A DNA stretch of 8,378 nt. Source: an uncultured Parabacteroides sp. (lineage in GTDB: Bacteria > Bacteroidota > Bacteroidia > Bacteroidales > Tannerellaceae). The DNA lies in contig URGO01000137.1 in the NCBI GenBank assembly GCA_900547435.1, positions 1-8,378 on the forward strand, given 5' to 3'. A model generated the notes under the pieces. That model saw only the letters and a list, made by a program, of their open reading frames with translations. It did not search any database and was not told where the DNA came from. Positions within the stretch are counted from its first letter, which is position 1. Every line of letters begins with the position of its first letter. Below are positions 1 through 6,485 of the stretch, in pieces. Both the position numbers and the translations under genes were made by a program.

Positions 1-1
1 G

Positions 2-370
2 GTGGAAATAGAGGGGGTGCACTATGTAGACGGAGGTCTGTTCCGGAACTTTCCCGTTTCCACTATACGTGACGAATGCGAACGGGTGATAGGTGTGAAT
101 GTCAGTCCGCTGATTCCGCACCGGTATAAACAGACTCTATTCCACATTGCCGAGCGTTCTTATCATTATATGTTTCAGGCAAACACAATGGAAGACAGGG
201 AAATGTGTGATGTGCTCATCGAAGCCAAAGAGTTCGGCTTATACAAGACTTTCGATTTGGAGAATATCGAACCTATCGTGCAAATAGGTTACGAAGCGGC
301 ATCCGAAGCATTCCGAAAAGTTGTTGAAGAGAATAAACTATTATCATTGGTTAAAGCAATCAAAGGTTAA
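2..370 (+). CDS. Patatin-like phospholipase family protein, C-terminal part (5' end outside window)
   Basis: This is the last 122 codons of a gene that starts left of the window; the first in-frame codon here is GTG at base 2 and is probably an internal valine. The segment YVDGGLFRNFPV (residues 8-19) is the patatin DG[G/A] block, whose Asp (residue 10) is the partner of the Ser in the Ser-Asp catalytic dyad. The GxSxG serine motif would lie upstream and cannot be checked. Family knowledge: bacterial patatin-like proteins of the RssA/YchK type are acyl-lipid hydrolases, usually about 250-320 aa when cytoplasmic. After the motif come a hydrophobic strand (RVIGVNVSPL) and a helical tail ending in a TAA at 368-370. 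The following gap of 99 bp to the GH13 gene holds short GGTT repeats. The family call is firm; substrate and location are unknown. Confidence 0.8.
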   Translation: MEIEGVHYVDGGLFRNFPVSTIRDECERVIGVNVSPLIPHRYKQTLFHIAERSYHYMFQANTMEDREMCDVLIEAKEFGLYKTFDLENIEPIVQIGYEAASEAFRKVVEENKLLSLVKAIKG

Positions 371-400
371 GAGGTTAAAAAGGTTGGAAGGTTTGAGGAA
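364..400 (+). repeat. Degenerate short-period GGTT repeat tract
   Basis: Four copies of GGTT occur at 365-368, 373-376, 382-385 and 390-393, spaced 8, 9 and 8 nt apart in a purine-rich background (AAGGTTAAGAGGTTAAAAAG and on). The first copy includes the end of the patatin reading frame; the rest lies in the gap before the GH13 gene. The regular spacing is seen directly. No function is known to me, and there is no U-tract hairpin, so it does not look like a terminator. Confidence 0.5.
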
Positions 401-469
401 TTAAGAGATATTAAGCCAATAGCCCATGACCCAATAAACCAAATATTACCGGTTATAATTTGAAAAATT

Positions 470-2173
470 ATGAGAGAAAAAAAGACAGAAAAGATGATTA
501 TCTACCAAGTTTTCCCCCGTTGGTTCGGGAATCAAAACGCTTCGTTAACCCCCAATGGCAGCTTGGCAGAGAATGGTGTGGGGAAGTTTTCTGATTTTAC
601 TCCTTTAGCATTAAGCCGTATCAAGGAGCTGGGAGTCACACATATTTGGTACACCGGTATTATCGAACACGCCACGCAAACCGATTACACGGCTTACCAA
701 ATCCCCAAGGACCACTCGGCCGTAGTGAAAGGCAAAGCGGGTTCTCCATACGCCATCAAGGATTATTACGATGTAGACCCTGACTTGGCGGATGATGTAA
801 ACCAGCGAATCGCAGAGTTCGAAGCATTGGTAGACCGTACGCATCAGGCCGGTATGAAAGTCATCATTGATTTTGTACCCAACCATGTGGCCCGGCAATA
901 TCATTCATACGCGCGCTACTTGTATATTGAAGATTTAGGACAGAACGATGATACCACCAAAGCATTCGACCCGAACAATAATTTTTATTACATACCGGGG
1001 CAACCCTTGACTTTGCCCTTCACCGAGAGCGACGGGGATGTGGAATACAGCGAATTTCCAGCCAAAGCCACAGGGAACGACCGGTTCAATGCCTTCCCGA
1101 CACAAAACGATTGGTATGAAACCGTCAAGTTGAATTATGGGGTAGACTATGTGAACGGACACACCTGCTATTTCGATCCTATACCGAATACCTGGCACAA
1201 GATGCTGGATATCCTGCGTTTTTGGGCAAGCAAAGGTATTGACGGATTCCGATGCGACATGGCCGAGATGGTACCAGTAGAGTTCTGGAATTGGGCAATT
1301 CCCTTGATTAAGCAAGATTATCCGGTGATTTTCATCGCTGAAGTCTATAATCCGGCCAAATACCGTAGTTATATATTTAAAGGTCATTTTGATTACCTTT
1401 ATGACAAGGTGGGGCTATACGACACATTACGCGCCGTAATTTGCGGGAATGCTCCGGCGAGCCAAATACCATCCTGCTGGATGGCGCTGGAAGGTATCCA
1501 GCCTCGTATGCTGAATTTCTTGGAGAATCACGATGAACAGCGATTAGCTTCTGATTTCTTTGCCCAAGATGCACGTGTGGGTATCTCCGGCCTGATAATT
1601 TCCGCCCTAATGAATACCAATCCGATGATGAATTACGCCGGACAAGAATAAGGAGAGCGCGTAAAGGACCAGGAGGGATTCAGTGGACGGGACGGACGAA
1701 CTACTATCTTCGACTATTGGAGTGTAGAGTCCATACGCAACTGGATAAACGGAGGCAAATTTGACGGAGGAAAGCTTACTAACGAACAACGCGACCTCCG
1801 CGAGACCTATCAGAAAATATTGAATATCGCCCGTAATGAACCGGCCATCACGGAAGGGAAGTTCTTCGACCTGATGTATGCTAATGAGAAGAACCGCTTC
1901 TTTAATAGCCGTAATCAATATGCTTTCTTACGCAAATATAAGAACGAAGTAATTCTTGTCGTAACTAATTTCAGTCATGCCGAGCAGAAGGTTTGGGTCA
2001 ATATTCCCGAAGATGCATTCCTCGCTTTGGATATAAAAGACAATCAGGCCGCCCTGCAAACCGACTTGCTGACGGGCCAGCAGACCATCACCACCCTGAC
2101 CACCGCTTGGCCGTTTAAGGTCACTTTACCGGCTTGTTCAGGGGTGATTTTGAAGTTTGTCTATGATTTGTAG
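470..2173 (+). pseudogene. GH13 alpha-amylase family glycosidase, interrupted by one in-frame TAA
   Basis: The reading frame spans 567 codon positions plus a final TAG and is open except for a TAA at codon 394 (1649-1651). The first piece has 393 residues and no signal peptide, so a cytoplasmic alpha-glucan hydrolase is likely. All four GH13 conserved regions precede the stop: DFVPNH (134-139), GFRCDMAE (259-266, nucleophile D263), IAEVYNP (289-295, general acid E291) and NHD (353-355, D355). After the stop the same frame continues with GERVKDQEGFSGRDGRTT and FDYW, then a beta-rich C-terminal domain (about codons 480-567). There is no frameshift. The ATG at 470 is chosen because the family-like YQVFPRWFG follows at once; ATG at 494 is an alternative. 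If the stop is real, the product loses the end of the barrel and domain C and is probably inactive or unstable. A sequencing error or very recent mutation fits the otherwise intact frame. The exact specificity (amylase, neopullulanase, cyclomaltodextrinase) is not decided by the sequence. Confidence 0.8.
1649..1651 (+). other. In-frame nonsense codon (TAA) inside the GH13 gene
   Basis: The codons around it read CCG ATG ATG AAT TAC GCC GGA CAA GAA TAA GGA GAG CGC, giving NYAGQE, stop, GER. In GH13 enzymes the GxE motif is commonly followed by an aromatic or aliphatic residue and then G-E. A single substitution from TAT, TAC or TTA (Tyr or Leu) would give this TAA. Downstream restart looks poor: the first long open stretch after it begins with a TTG at 1820, deep in the C-terminal part. 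Confidence 0.85.
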
Positions 2174-2195
2174 TGCCGATATCGTAATTGTTTTG

Positions 2196-2203
2196 TAATT
2201 TTG
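2196..2203 (+). promoter_or_regulatory. Bacteroides-type -7 promoter element for prs
   Basis: TAATTTTG matches the Bacteroides primary sigma factor -7 consensus TAnnTTTG exactly. It lies 43 bp before the prs ATG and just after the GH13 stop at 2171-2173. A TTTG at 2167-2170 could be the -33 element, but the 25-bp gap is longer than the usual 19-21 bp, so the upstream half is weak. Transcription would start around 2208-2212, leaving a leader of about 35-40 nt without a Shine-Dalgarno sequence, as is normal in this group. Confidence 0.55.
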
Positions 2204-2246
2204 CGGCATAAAACAATCTATTCACTATTGATAAAAATTCGGAATA

Positions 2247-3188
2247 ATGAGTGCACAGACTCCTTTCTTGGTTTTTTCGGGTACAAACTCCCGCTATTTA
2301 GCAGAAAAAATCTGCAAGAGTTTAGGGTGTCCATTAGGACAGATGAATATCCAACACTTCGCGGACGGAGAATTTTCCGTTTCCTACGAAGAGTCTATTC
2401 GTGGACGTGATGTGTTTTTAGTACAATCTACTTTTCCTAACGCCGATAATCTGATGGAACTGCTCCTGATGATTGATGCGGCAAAGCGTGCTTCAGCACA
2501 TTCTATTATTGCGGTGATACCCTACTTCGGTTGGGCTCGTCAGGACAGAAAGGATAAACCCCGTGTGGCAATCGGTGCCAAACTGATTGCGGACATGCTG
2601 AGCGCGGCAGGTATCAATCGCCTGATTACAATGGATTTACATGCAGATCAGATTCAAGGTTTCTTTAACGTGCCGGTTGATCACCTATATGCATCCAGCG
2701 TTTTCTTGGATTACATCAAAGCAGAATTGCCTTTAGACAATCTTTGCATCGCCACACCAGACGTAGGCGGAACAAAACGTGCCAGCAGCTATTCCAAGTA
2801 TCTGGGTGTTCCGATGGTTATCTGCCATAAATCACGTTTGCGCGCGAACGAAGTGGCTGAAATGCGCATCATCGGTGATGTAAAAGGTCTGGACGTTTTA
2901 TTGGTAGATGATATGGTAGATACGGCAGGTACAATCACCAAAGCAGCCAACTTAATGATGGAAAACGGAGCCAAATCGGTACGTGCCATTGCCAGCCATG
3001 CCGTAATGTCAGATCCAGCTTCTACCCGTGTGGACCAATCGGCTTTGACCGAAATCATCTTCACGGATTCTATACCTTACGCCAAGAAATGCGAAAAGGT
3101 TAAGATTCTCTCTATCGCAGATATGTTCGCTGAAGCAATCCGCCGTGTTTGCAGCGGCGAGTCTATCAGCTCGTTGTATGTAATCTAA
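2247..3188 (+). CDS. prs: Ribose-phosphate diphosphokinase (PRPP synthetase)
   Basis: Prs transfers the diphosphate of ATP to ribose 5-phosphate, making PRPP for purine, pyrimidine, NAD, His and Trp synthesis in the cytoplasm. The 313-aa product has normal class I length. Visible motifs are HFADGE (37-42), the ATP loop YFGWARQDRKDKPR (93-106), DLHADQIQGFF (130-140) with the metal-binding His 132, the catalytic-loop region PDVGGTKRAS (171-180), and the PRPP/ribose-5-phosphate loop LLVDDMVDTAGT (218-229). The ATG at 2247 puts the first beta strand (FLVFSGTNS) at the usual place. The gene has its own -7 promoter element upstream and a strong terminator 30 bp downstream, so it probably forms a single-gene unit, separate from the GH13 gene 73 bp upstream. 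Nothing is missing; the call is secure. Confidence 0.97.
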   Translation: MSAQTPFLVFSGTNSRYLAEKICKSLGCPLGQMNIQHFADGEFSVSYEESIRGRDVFLVQSTFPNADNLMELLLMIDAAKRASAHSIIAVIPYFGWARQDRKDKPRVAIGAKLIADMLSAAGINRLITMDLHADQIQGFFNVPVDHLYASSVFLDYIKAELPLDNLCIATPDVGGTKRASSYSKYLGVPMVICHKSRLRANEVAEMRIIGDVKGLDVLLVDDMVDTAGTITKAANLMMENGAKSVRAIASHAVMSDPASTRVDQSALTEIIFTDSIPYAKKCEKVKILSIADMFAEAIRRVCSGESISSLYVI

Positions 3189-3213
3189 AAAAGATTATCC
3201 ATAGCAATTTATT

Positions 3214-3253
3214 AAAAAAGCGCCGTCCCAATCTATCGGGGTGGCGCTTTTTT
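3214..3253 (+). terminator. Intrinsic terminator of prs
   Basis: The stem pairs GCGCCGTCCC (3220-3229) with GGGGTGGCGC (3238-3247), including two G-U pairs, around an 8-nt loop (AATCTATC). It is followed by six T (3248-3253) and preceded by six A (3214-3219). The A-tract would let it work on the other strand as well, backing up the second terminator for leftward transcripts. Confidence 0.9.
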
Positions 3254-3341
3254 AGTAATACACCTTTATGACTGCTACATGATTGCAATTCCATCATTAC
3301 ACATGAAACTTTGTTTTTGAGGAGATTTCACGAATATATCT

Positions 3342-3388
3342 AAAAAAAGCGATGCCGATAGGTTCTTCCCTATCTTGCATCGCTTTTT
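3342..3388 (-). terminator. Intrinsic terminator of the DUF3467 gene
   Basis: GCGATGC (3349-3355) pairs with GCATCGC (3377-3383), and GATAGG (3357-3362) with CCTATC (3369-3374). A small internal mismatch (C against TT) separates the two stems, and the loop is TTCTTC. On the - strand the stem is followed by seven U (complement of A 3342-3348), 24 bp after the DUF3467 stop. On the + strand five T (3384-3388) follow, so it may act in both directions at this convergent junction. Confidence 0.88.
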
Positions 3389-3412
3389 ATCCTAATGGGA
3401 TTAAGATTTTTA

Positions 3413-3739
3413 TTAAGCGTCTCCCTTCGGAACGAAATCCTGGAAATTAGCAGTCTTTCCGGATTCTGTGTTAACCGCTCTGCCACTGGCCATCATATCT
3501 TCAAATTTCTTCAGATTATCCTGCAAAGCCAAATACAGACGATGTGCATTATCTGGGGTTAATATGACGCGGCTCTTTACTTGTGCCTTCGGAGCACCCG
3601 GAACGACACGGATAAAGTCCAAAATGAATTCAGACGCAGAATGTGAAATAACAGCTAAGTTTGCATAAGTACCCTGAGCCATTTCTTCTGACAGCTCAAC
3701 TTGAATCTCGTTGTTGTTTTTTGGTTTGTTATCTTCCAT
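3413..3739 (-). CDS. DUF3467 domain-containing protein
   Basis: This 108-aa, soluble, acidic-N-terminal protein matches the DUF3467 family, which is widespread in Bacteroidota and has no established function that I know of. Recognisable family features are NLAVISHSASEFILDF (27-42), the core VVPGAPKAQVKSRVILTP (45-62) and a following helix HRLYLALQDNLKKFE (66-80). The first 14 residues (EDNKPKNNN and on) and the last 25 look disordered. There is no signal peptide or membrane segment. The ATG at 3739 is the only sensible start. The gene has a -7-type promoter element 31 bp upstream and its own terminator, so it is probably a single-gene unit although it follows ahcY by 109 bp. The family call is confident; no role should be assigned from context. 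Confidence 0.88.
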   Translation of the reverse strand: MEDNKPKNNNEIQVELSEEMAQGTYANLAVISHSASEFILDFIRVVPGAPKAQVKSRVILTPDNAHRLYLALQDNLKKFEDMMASGRAVNTESGKTANFQDFVPKGDA

Positions 3740-3769
3740 GATTTTCTAAAATAAAAAATTATTACGCTA

Positions 3770-3777
3770 CAAATATA
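3770..3777 (-). promoter_or_regulatory. Bacteroides-type -7 promoter element for the DUF3467 gene
   Basis: On the - strand the bases read TATATTTG, an exact TAnnTTTG match, 30 bp before the start codon. A TTTG (complement of CAAA 3802-3805) lies 24 bp upstream, longer than the usual 19-21 bp spacing. The gap between ahcY and this gene shows no clear terminator, so read-through from ahcY is also possible. Confidence 0.5.
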
Positions 3778-3848
3778 CATACCTTAATCGGAATATTCTA
3801 ACAAAAGAGCAGAAAATCTTCATAAGCCTTTCCCATACATAAAACAAA

Positions 3849-5267
3849 TCAATACCTATAATGCTCTGCTTTGTAAGGGCCATCGACCGAAACACCTATA
3901 TAATCTGCCTGTTTCTGAGTAAGCCGAGTAAGTTTTACACCGATACGCTCCAAATGAAGACGTGCAACCTCCTCATCCAAATGCTTCGGCAACCGGTAAA
4001 CACCTATTTCGTAGTCTTTTCTCCAAAGATCCATTTGTGCCAGTACCTGATTAGTGAAAGAGTTGCTCATTACAAATGAAGCATGTCCTGTAGCACAACC
4101 CAAATTCACTAACCGACCTTCAGCCAACAAAAAAATGGAATGCCCATCAGGGAAAGTAAACTTATCAACTTGCGGTTTGATATTAAGTCGTTTGATACCT
4201 GGATAATTTACGAGTTTGTCTACCTGAATTTCATTATCAAAATGACCGATATTGCAAACAATTGCTTGGTCTTTCATAGCTAACATATGTTCTATAGTGA
4301 TAATATCGCAATTACCGGTTGTAGTTACAAATATATTCCCTTCCTTTACGGCCTCTTCCATTGTTGTTACCTCAAAACCTTCCATGGCGGCTTGCAAAGC
4401 ACATATCGGGTCAATTTCTGTAATCAATACACGTGCGCCATAGCTCCGCATTGAATGAGCGCATCCCTTGCCCACATCACCATAACCGGCCACCACAACG
4501 ACCTTTCCGGCAATCATCACATCTGTAGCTCTTTTAATGCCATCTGCCAACGATTCACGACAGCCAAAAAGATTATCAAACTTTGATTTCGTCACCGAGT
4601 CATTCACGTTAATAGCCGGAATCAACAATTCGCCCCGTTCCATCATCTGGTAAAGACGATGCACACCAGTAGTAGTTTCTTCTGATACCCCCTTCATTTC
4701 AGCAACCGTACGATGCCAACGAGTCGGATCCTCTTGCAAGATACGGTTCAATGTGTTTAAAATACACTGCTCCTCATGATTGCTCCCTGTGCGATGAATC
4801 GTTTCAGGATCGTTCTCAGCCCGGTATCCCATATGCACTAATAAAGAAGCATCTCCACCATCATCAACAATCAAATGCGGGCCTTTTCCACCCGGAAAAC
4901 GGAGAGCCATTTCCGTACACCACCAATACTCTTCAAGAGATTCACCTTTCCAAGCAAAGACAGGCACACCGTCAGCTGCGATAGCTGCGGCTGCATGATC
5001 CTGTGTAGAAAAAATATTACAACTTGCCCACCGAACATCTGCACCAAGAGCCACCAGTGTTTCAATAAGTACAGCGGTCTGAATGGTCATGTGCAATGAA
5101 CCGGTGATACGAGCCCCTTTCAATGGCTTTTGCTCACCATATTTCTTACGAAGTGCCATCAATCCCGGCATTTCATGCTCCGAGATTTCAATTTCCTTGC
5201 GACCAAAATCAGCAAGGCTCATGTCTGCCACTTTATAAGGCAGATCAGTCGGATAAATTTCTGACAT
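3849..5267 (-). CDS. ahcY: Adenosylhomocysteinase (S-adenosylhomocysteine hydrolase)
   Basis: AhcY hydrolyses S-adenosylhomocysteine to adenosine and homocysteine, using bound NAD, and so relieves product inhibition of methyltransferases. I choose the ATG at 5267 (472 aa); the frame is open to a TTG at 5288, but seven extra residues (SHKNII) are not family-like, whereas LPYKVADMSLADFGRKEIE soon after the ATG is. Motifs, numbered from that ATG: TGSLHMTIQTAVLIETL (55-71), NIFSTQDHAAAAI (84-96), NDSVTKSKFDN (222-232, catalytic Lys 227 and Asp 231), the Rossmann GYGDVGKG (261-268), NIGHFDNE (339-346) and the C-terminal NAD-contacting YKAEHYRY. The segment around residues 147-187 is the insertion typical of the longer bacterial and plant form. 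One small departure is HASFVMS (395-401) where HPSFVMS is usual. It lies 92 bp after lrgB, across a leader with repeats. The function is secure. Confidence 0.97.
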   Translation of the reverse strand: MSEIYPTDLPYKVADMSLADFGRKEIEISEHEMPGLMALRKKYGEQKPLKGARITGSLHMTIQTAVLIETLVALGADVRWASCNIFSTQDHAAAAIAADGVPVFAWKGESLEEYWWCTEMALRFPGGKGPHLIVDDGGDASLLVHMGYRAENDPETIHRTGSNHEEQCILNTLNRILQEDPTRWHRTVAEMKGVSEETTTGVHRLYQMMERGELLIPAINVNDSVTKSKFDNLFGCRESLADGIKRATDVMIAGKVVVVAGYGDVGKGCAHSMRSYGARVLITEIDPICALQAAMEGFEVTTMEEAVKEGNIFVTTTGNCDIITIEHMLAMKDQAIVCNIGHFDNEIQVDKLVNYPGIKRLNIKPQVDKFTFPDGHSIFLLAEGRLVNLGCATGHASFVMSNSFTNQVLAQMDLWRKDYEIGVYRLPKHLDEEVARLHLERIGVKLTRLTQKQADYIGVSVDGPYKAEHYRY

Positions 5268-5281
5268 AATTATATTTTTAT

Positions 5282-5353
5282 GAGACAAGGCTACAAAGCA
5301 ACAGAGACAAGGAATTCTCTTTACATCCTTCTCAAGCGGTTTATTTCCTTGTC
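5282..5353 (-). repeat. Leader repeats before ahcY (two direct copies plus one inverted copy)
   Basis: On the + strand GAGACAAGG occurs at 5282-5290 and again at 5304-5312, 22 bp apart. GACAAGGAA (5306-5314) is also an exact inverted repeat of TTCCTTGTC (5345-5353). On the - strand, which carries the ahcY leader, the order is GACAAGGAA, then TTCCTTGTC, then GCCTTGTC ending 16 nt before the ATG. The first segment could therefore pair with the second (9 bp) or the third (7 bp). There is no U-tract after the hairpin, so it is not a standard terminator. It could be an RNA switch, a protein-binding site, or chance. Confidence 0.45.
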
Positions 5354-5359
5354 AACTTA

Positions 5360-6064
5360 TTAGTAAATCCAATCTAAAACAAGATGAATAACAGGAACCA
5401 AAATTGCTGTTACAATCCCCATCAAACCGATAGCTAACCCACTCAGAGCTCCTTCAACAGCTCCCAACTGAATAGCCGTTGCCGTACCCAATCCATGCGA
5501 AGAAGCGCCTAAAGCCAATCCTTTGGCAATACGGCTTTCAATTCCCAAGACTTTCATAACCGCCGGTCCAACGATACTTCCAAAAATTCCTACTGCAACA
5601 ACAATTACAGCTGTCAAAGAAGGAATTCCTCCGTTCTTTTCAGCTATCCCCATTGCAATAGGTGTGGTAACTGATTTAGGTTGCAACGTAGCAATCAATG
5701 CTTGGTCTGCTCCCATGAGATTTCCTATAGCAATCACACTAACTATACCAACAATAGCACCAACCGTAACAGCAGTCAGAATAGACACGATATTACCTTT
5801 CAAATAGTGCATTTGCTCATATAAGACATATCCCAACGCTACCACAGAAGGTCCTAACATAAAATTAATCAAATGAGTACCTTCACTGAATGATTCATAA
5901 GGGATATCCAAAGTTTTCAATATGACAATGATAACGAATATTGAAGTAAGCAATGGGTGAAGAAGGCCTAAATGAGTCTTCTTATAAAAGAATGTAGCCA
6001 ATATATAAGTACCGATAACTAAAGCAAGGTCAAAAATCTCGGAATGTGACAACAACTCAATCAT
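5360..6064 (-). CDS. lrgB: LrgB/CidB family inner-membrane protein
   Basis: The 234-aa, very hydrophobic product has the family's normal length. It carries the signature stretches LGPSVVALG (70-78), PKSVTTPIA (129-137), then GGIPSLTAVIVVAVGIFG, and GASSHGLGTA (186-195). I count about seven membrane segments, starting near residues 10-26. Its ATG follows the lrgA stop by 3 nt (TAA GGT ATG), so the two are almost certainly translated together. LrgAB/CidAB were first described as holin-like regulators of murein hydrolase activity in Staphylococcus. Related pairs are carboxylate carriers, such as Bacillus PftAB for pyruvate and plant PLGG1 (an LrgA-LrgB fusion) for glycolate and glycerate. I cannot tell from sequence which applies here. 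No LytSR- or CidR-type regulator gene is in the window. Confidence 0.93.
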   Translation of the reverse strand: MIELLSHSEIFDLALVIGTYILATFFYKKTHLGLLHPLLTSIFVIIVILKTLDIPYESFSEGTHLINFMLGPSVVALGYVLYEQMHYLKGNIVSILTAVTVGAIVGIVSVIAIGNLMGADQALIATLQPKSVTTPIAMGIAEKNGGIPSLTAVIVVAVGIFGSIVGPAVMKVLGIESRIAKGLALGASSHGLGTATAIQLGAVEGALSGLAIGLMGIVTAILVPVIHLVLDWIY

Positions 6065-6067
6065 ACC

Positions 6068-6415
6068 TTAGTGATGTATCTTATGTTTCTCAAAACCTTC
6101 TTGAATCAAAGCAACCGTAACAATTACCAAAATAGTACTAATGACACATGCGGTCAAAATAATAGCCCACGATGCGGAAATGATATTCAAAGAGCTCATC
6201 AAGCCAACACCTGCCGGAAGGAAGAACAGCCCCATATTGTCTGTCAACACTTTAGACACTTTGCTTACATGTTCAGGCTTCACGCGTTTAAATGCCAATG
6301 CAAGAAACAGAAGCACCATGCCTATTACGCTCCCCGGTATGAACCCGTTTATCCCATAACTGATAACCTCTCCTATGAAATAGAAGAAAAGAATATAAAA
6401 TACTTGCAACAACAT
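6068..6415 (-). CDS. lrgA: LrgA/CidA family holin-like membrane protein
   Basis: From the ATG at 6415 the product is 115 aa with about four membrane segments. Its family marks are IPGSVIGM (26-33) and a short basic loop, then NMGLFFLPAGVGLM (60-73), and a final hydrophobic helix ending before QEGFEKHKIHH. The start is uncertain. The frame is open to an ATG at 6508, which would add 31 residues and overlap the 3' end of der by 23 nt. I prefer 6415 because the extension is not hydrophobic or family-like and contains a perfect DNA dyad (6454-6470); the drawback is that the first helix then begins at the N-terminus. Homologues may start a few codons upstream of 6415, where only an ATT is available. 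The protein presumably forms a membrane complex with LrgB, for export of a small carboxylate or control of lysis. Confidence 0.85.
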   Translation of the reverse strand: MLLQVFYILFFYFIGEVISYGINGFIPGSVIGMVLLFLALAFKRVKPEHVSKVSKVLTDNMGLFFLPAGVGLMSSLNIISASWAIILTACVISTILVIVTVALIQEGFEKHKIHH

Positions 6416-6453
6416 CCCTAAACAACTTTTAATATAAAGAATTAATGGCTTAC

Positions 6454-6470
6454 ATTCAAATCCTTTGAAT
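6454..6470. promoter_or_regulatory. Perfect 17-bp dyad upstream of lrgA (possible operator)
   Basis: ATTCAAA TCC TTTGAAT is a perfect 7-bp inverted repeat with a 3-bp centre. It lies 16 bp after the der stop in transcription direction and 39 bp before the preferred lrgA ATG. It is AT-rich and lacks a T-tract, so it is a poor terminator. A repressor or activator site is an inference only. Confidence 0.35.
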
Positions 6471-6485
6471 TCCTCATTTATTAGC

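Noticed and set aside
453..462. Promoter element TTATAATTTG just before the GH13 start.
   Set aside because: Spacing inside the motif is one base off TAnnTTTG and it lies only 7 bp from the ATG, too close for a normal leader.
611..1918. Long antisense open frames opposite the GH13 gene (611-904, 935-1387, 1377-1574, 1607-1918).
   Set aside because: They lie opposite a clearly recognisable GH13 frame, show no family motifs and have no promoter or spacing of their own.
1820..2173. A separate 117-aa gene starting at 1820.
   Set aside because: The start is TTG and the sequence is the in-frame C-terminal continuation of the GH13 gene, so it is a fragment of that gene.
2201..2410. A 69-aa frame on the + strand overlapping the start of prs.
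   Set aside because: It overlaps the prs promoter element and coding start in another frame and has no recognisable features; prs is certain.
3255..3340. A hidden small gene or RNA between the two terminators.
   Set aside because: The stretch is short, has no convincing start with a conserved frame, and no strong secondary structure by eye.
5268..5288. TTG start at 5288 for ahcY.
   Set aside because: The ATG at 5267 gives a family-like N-terminus; the extra seven residues do not.
5268..5359. A known SAH riboswitch before ahcY.
   Set aside because: The region is short and I cannot match the known conserved core; only simple repeats are visible.
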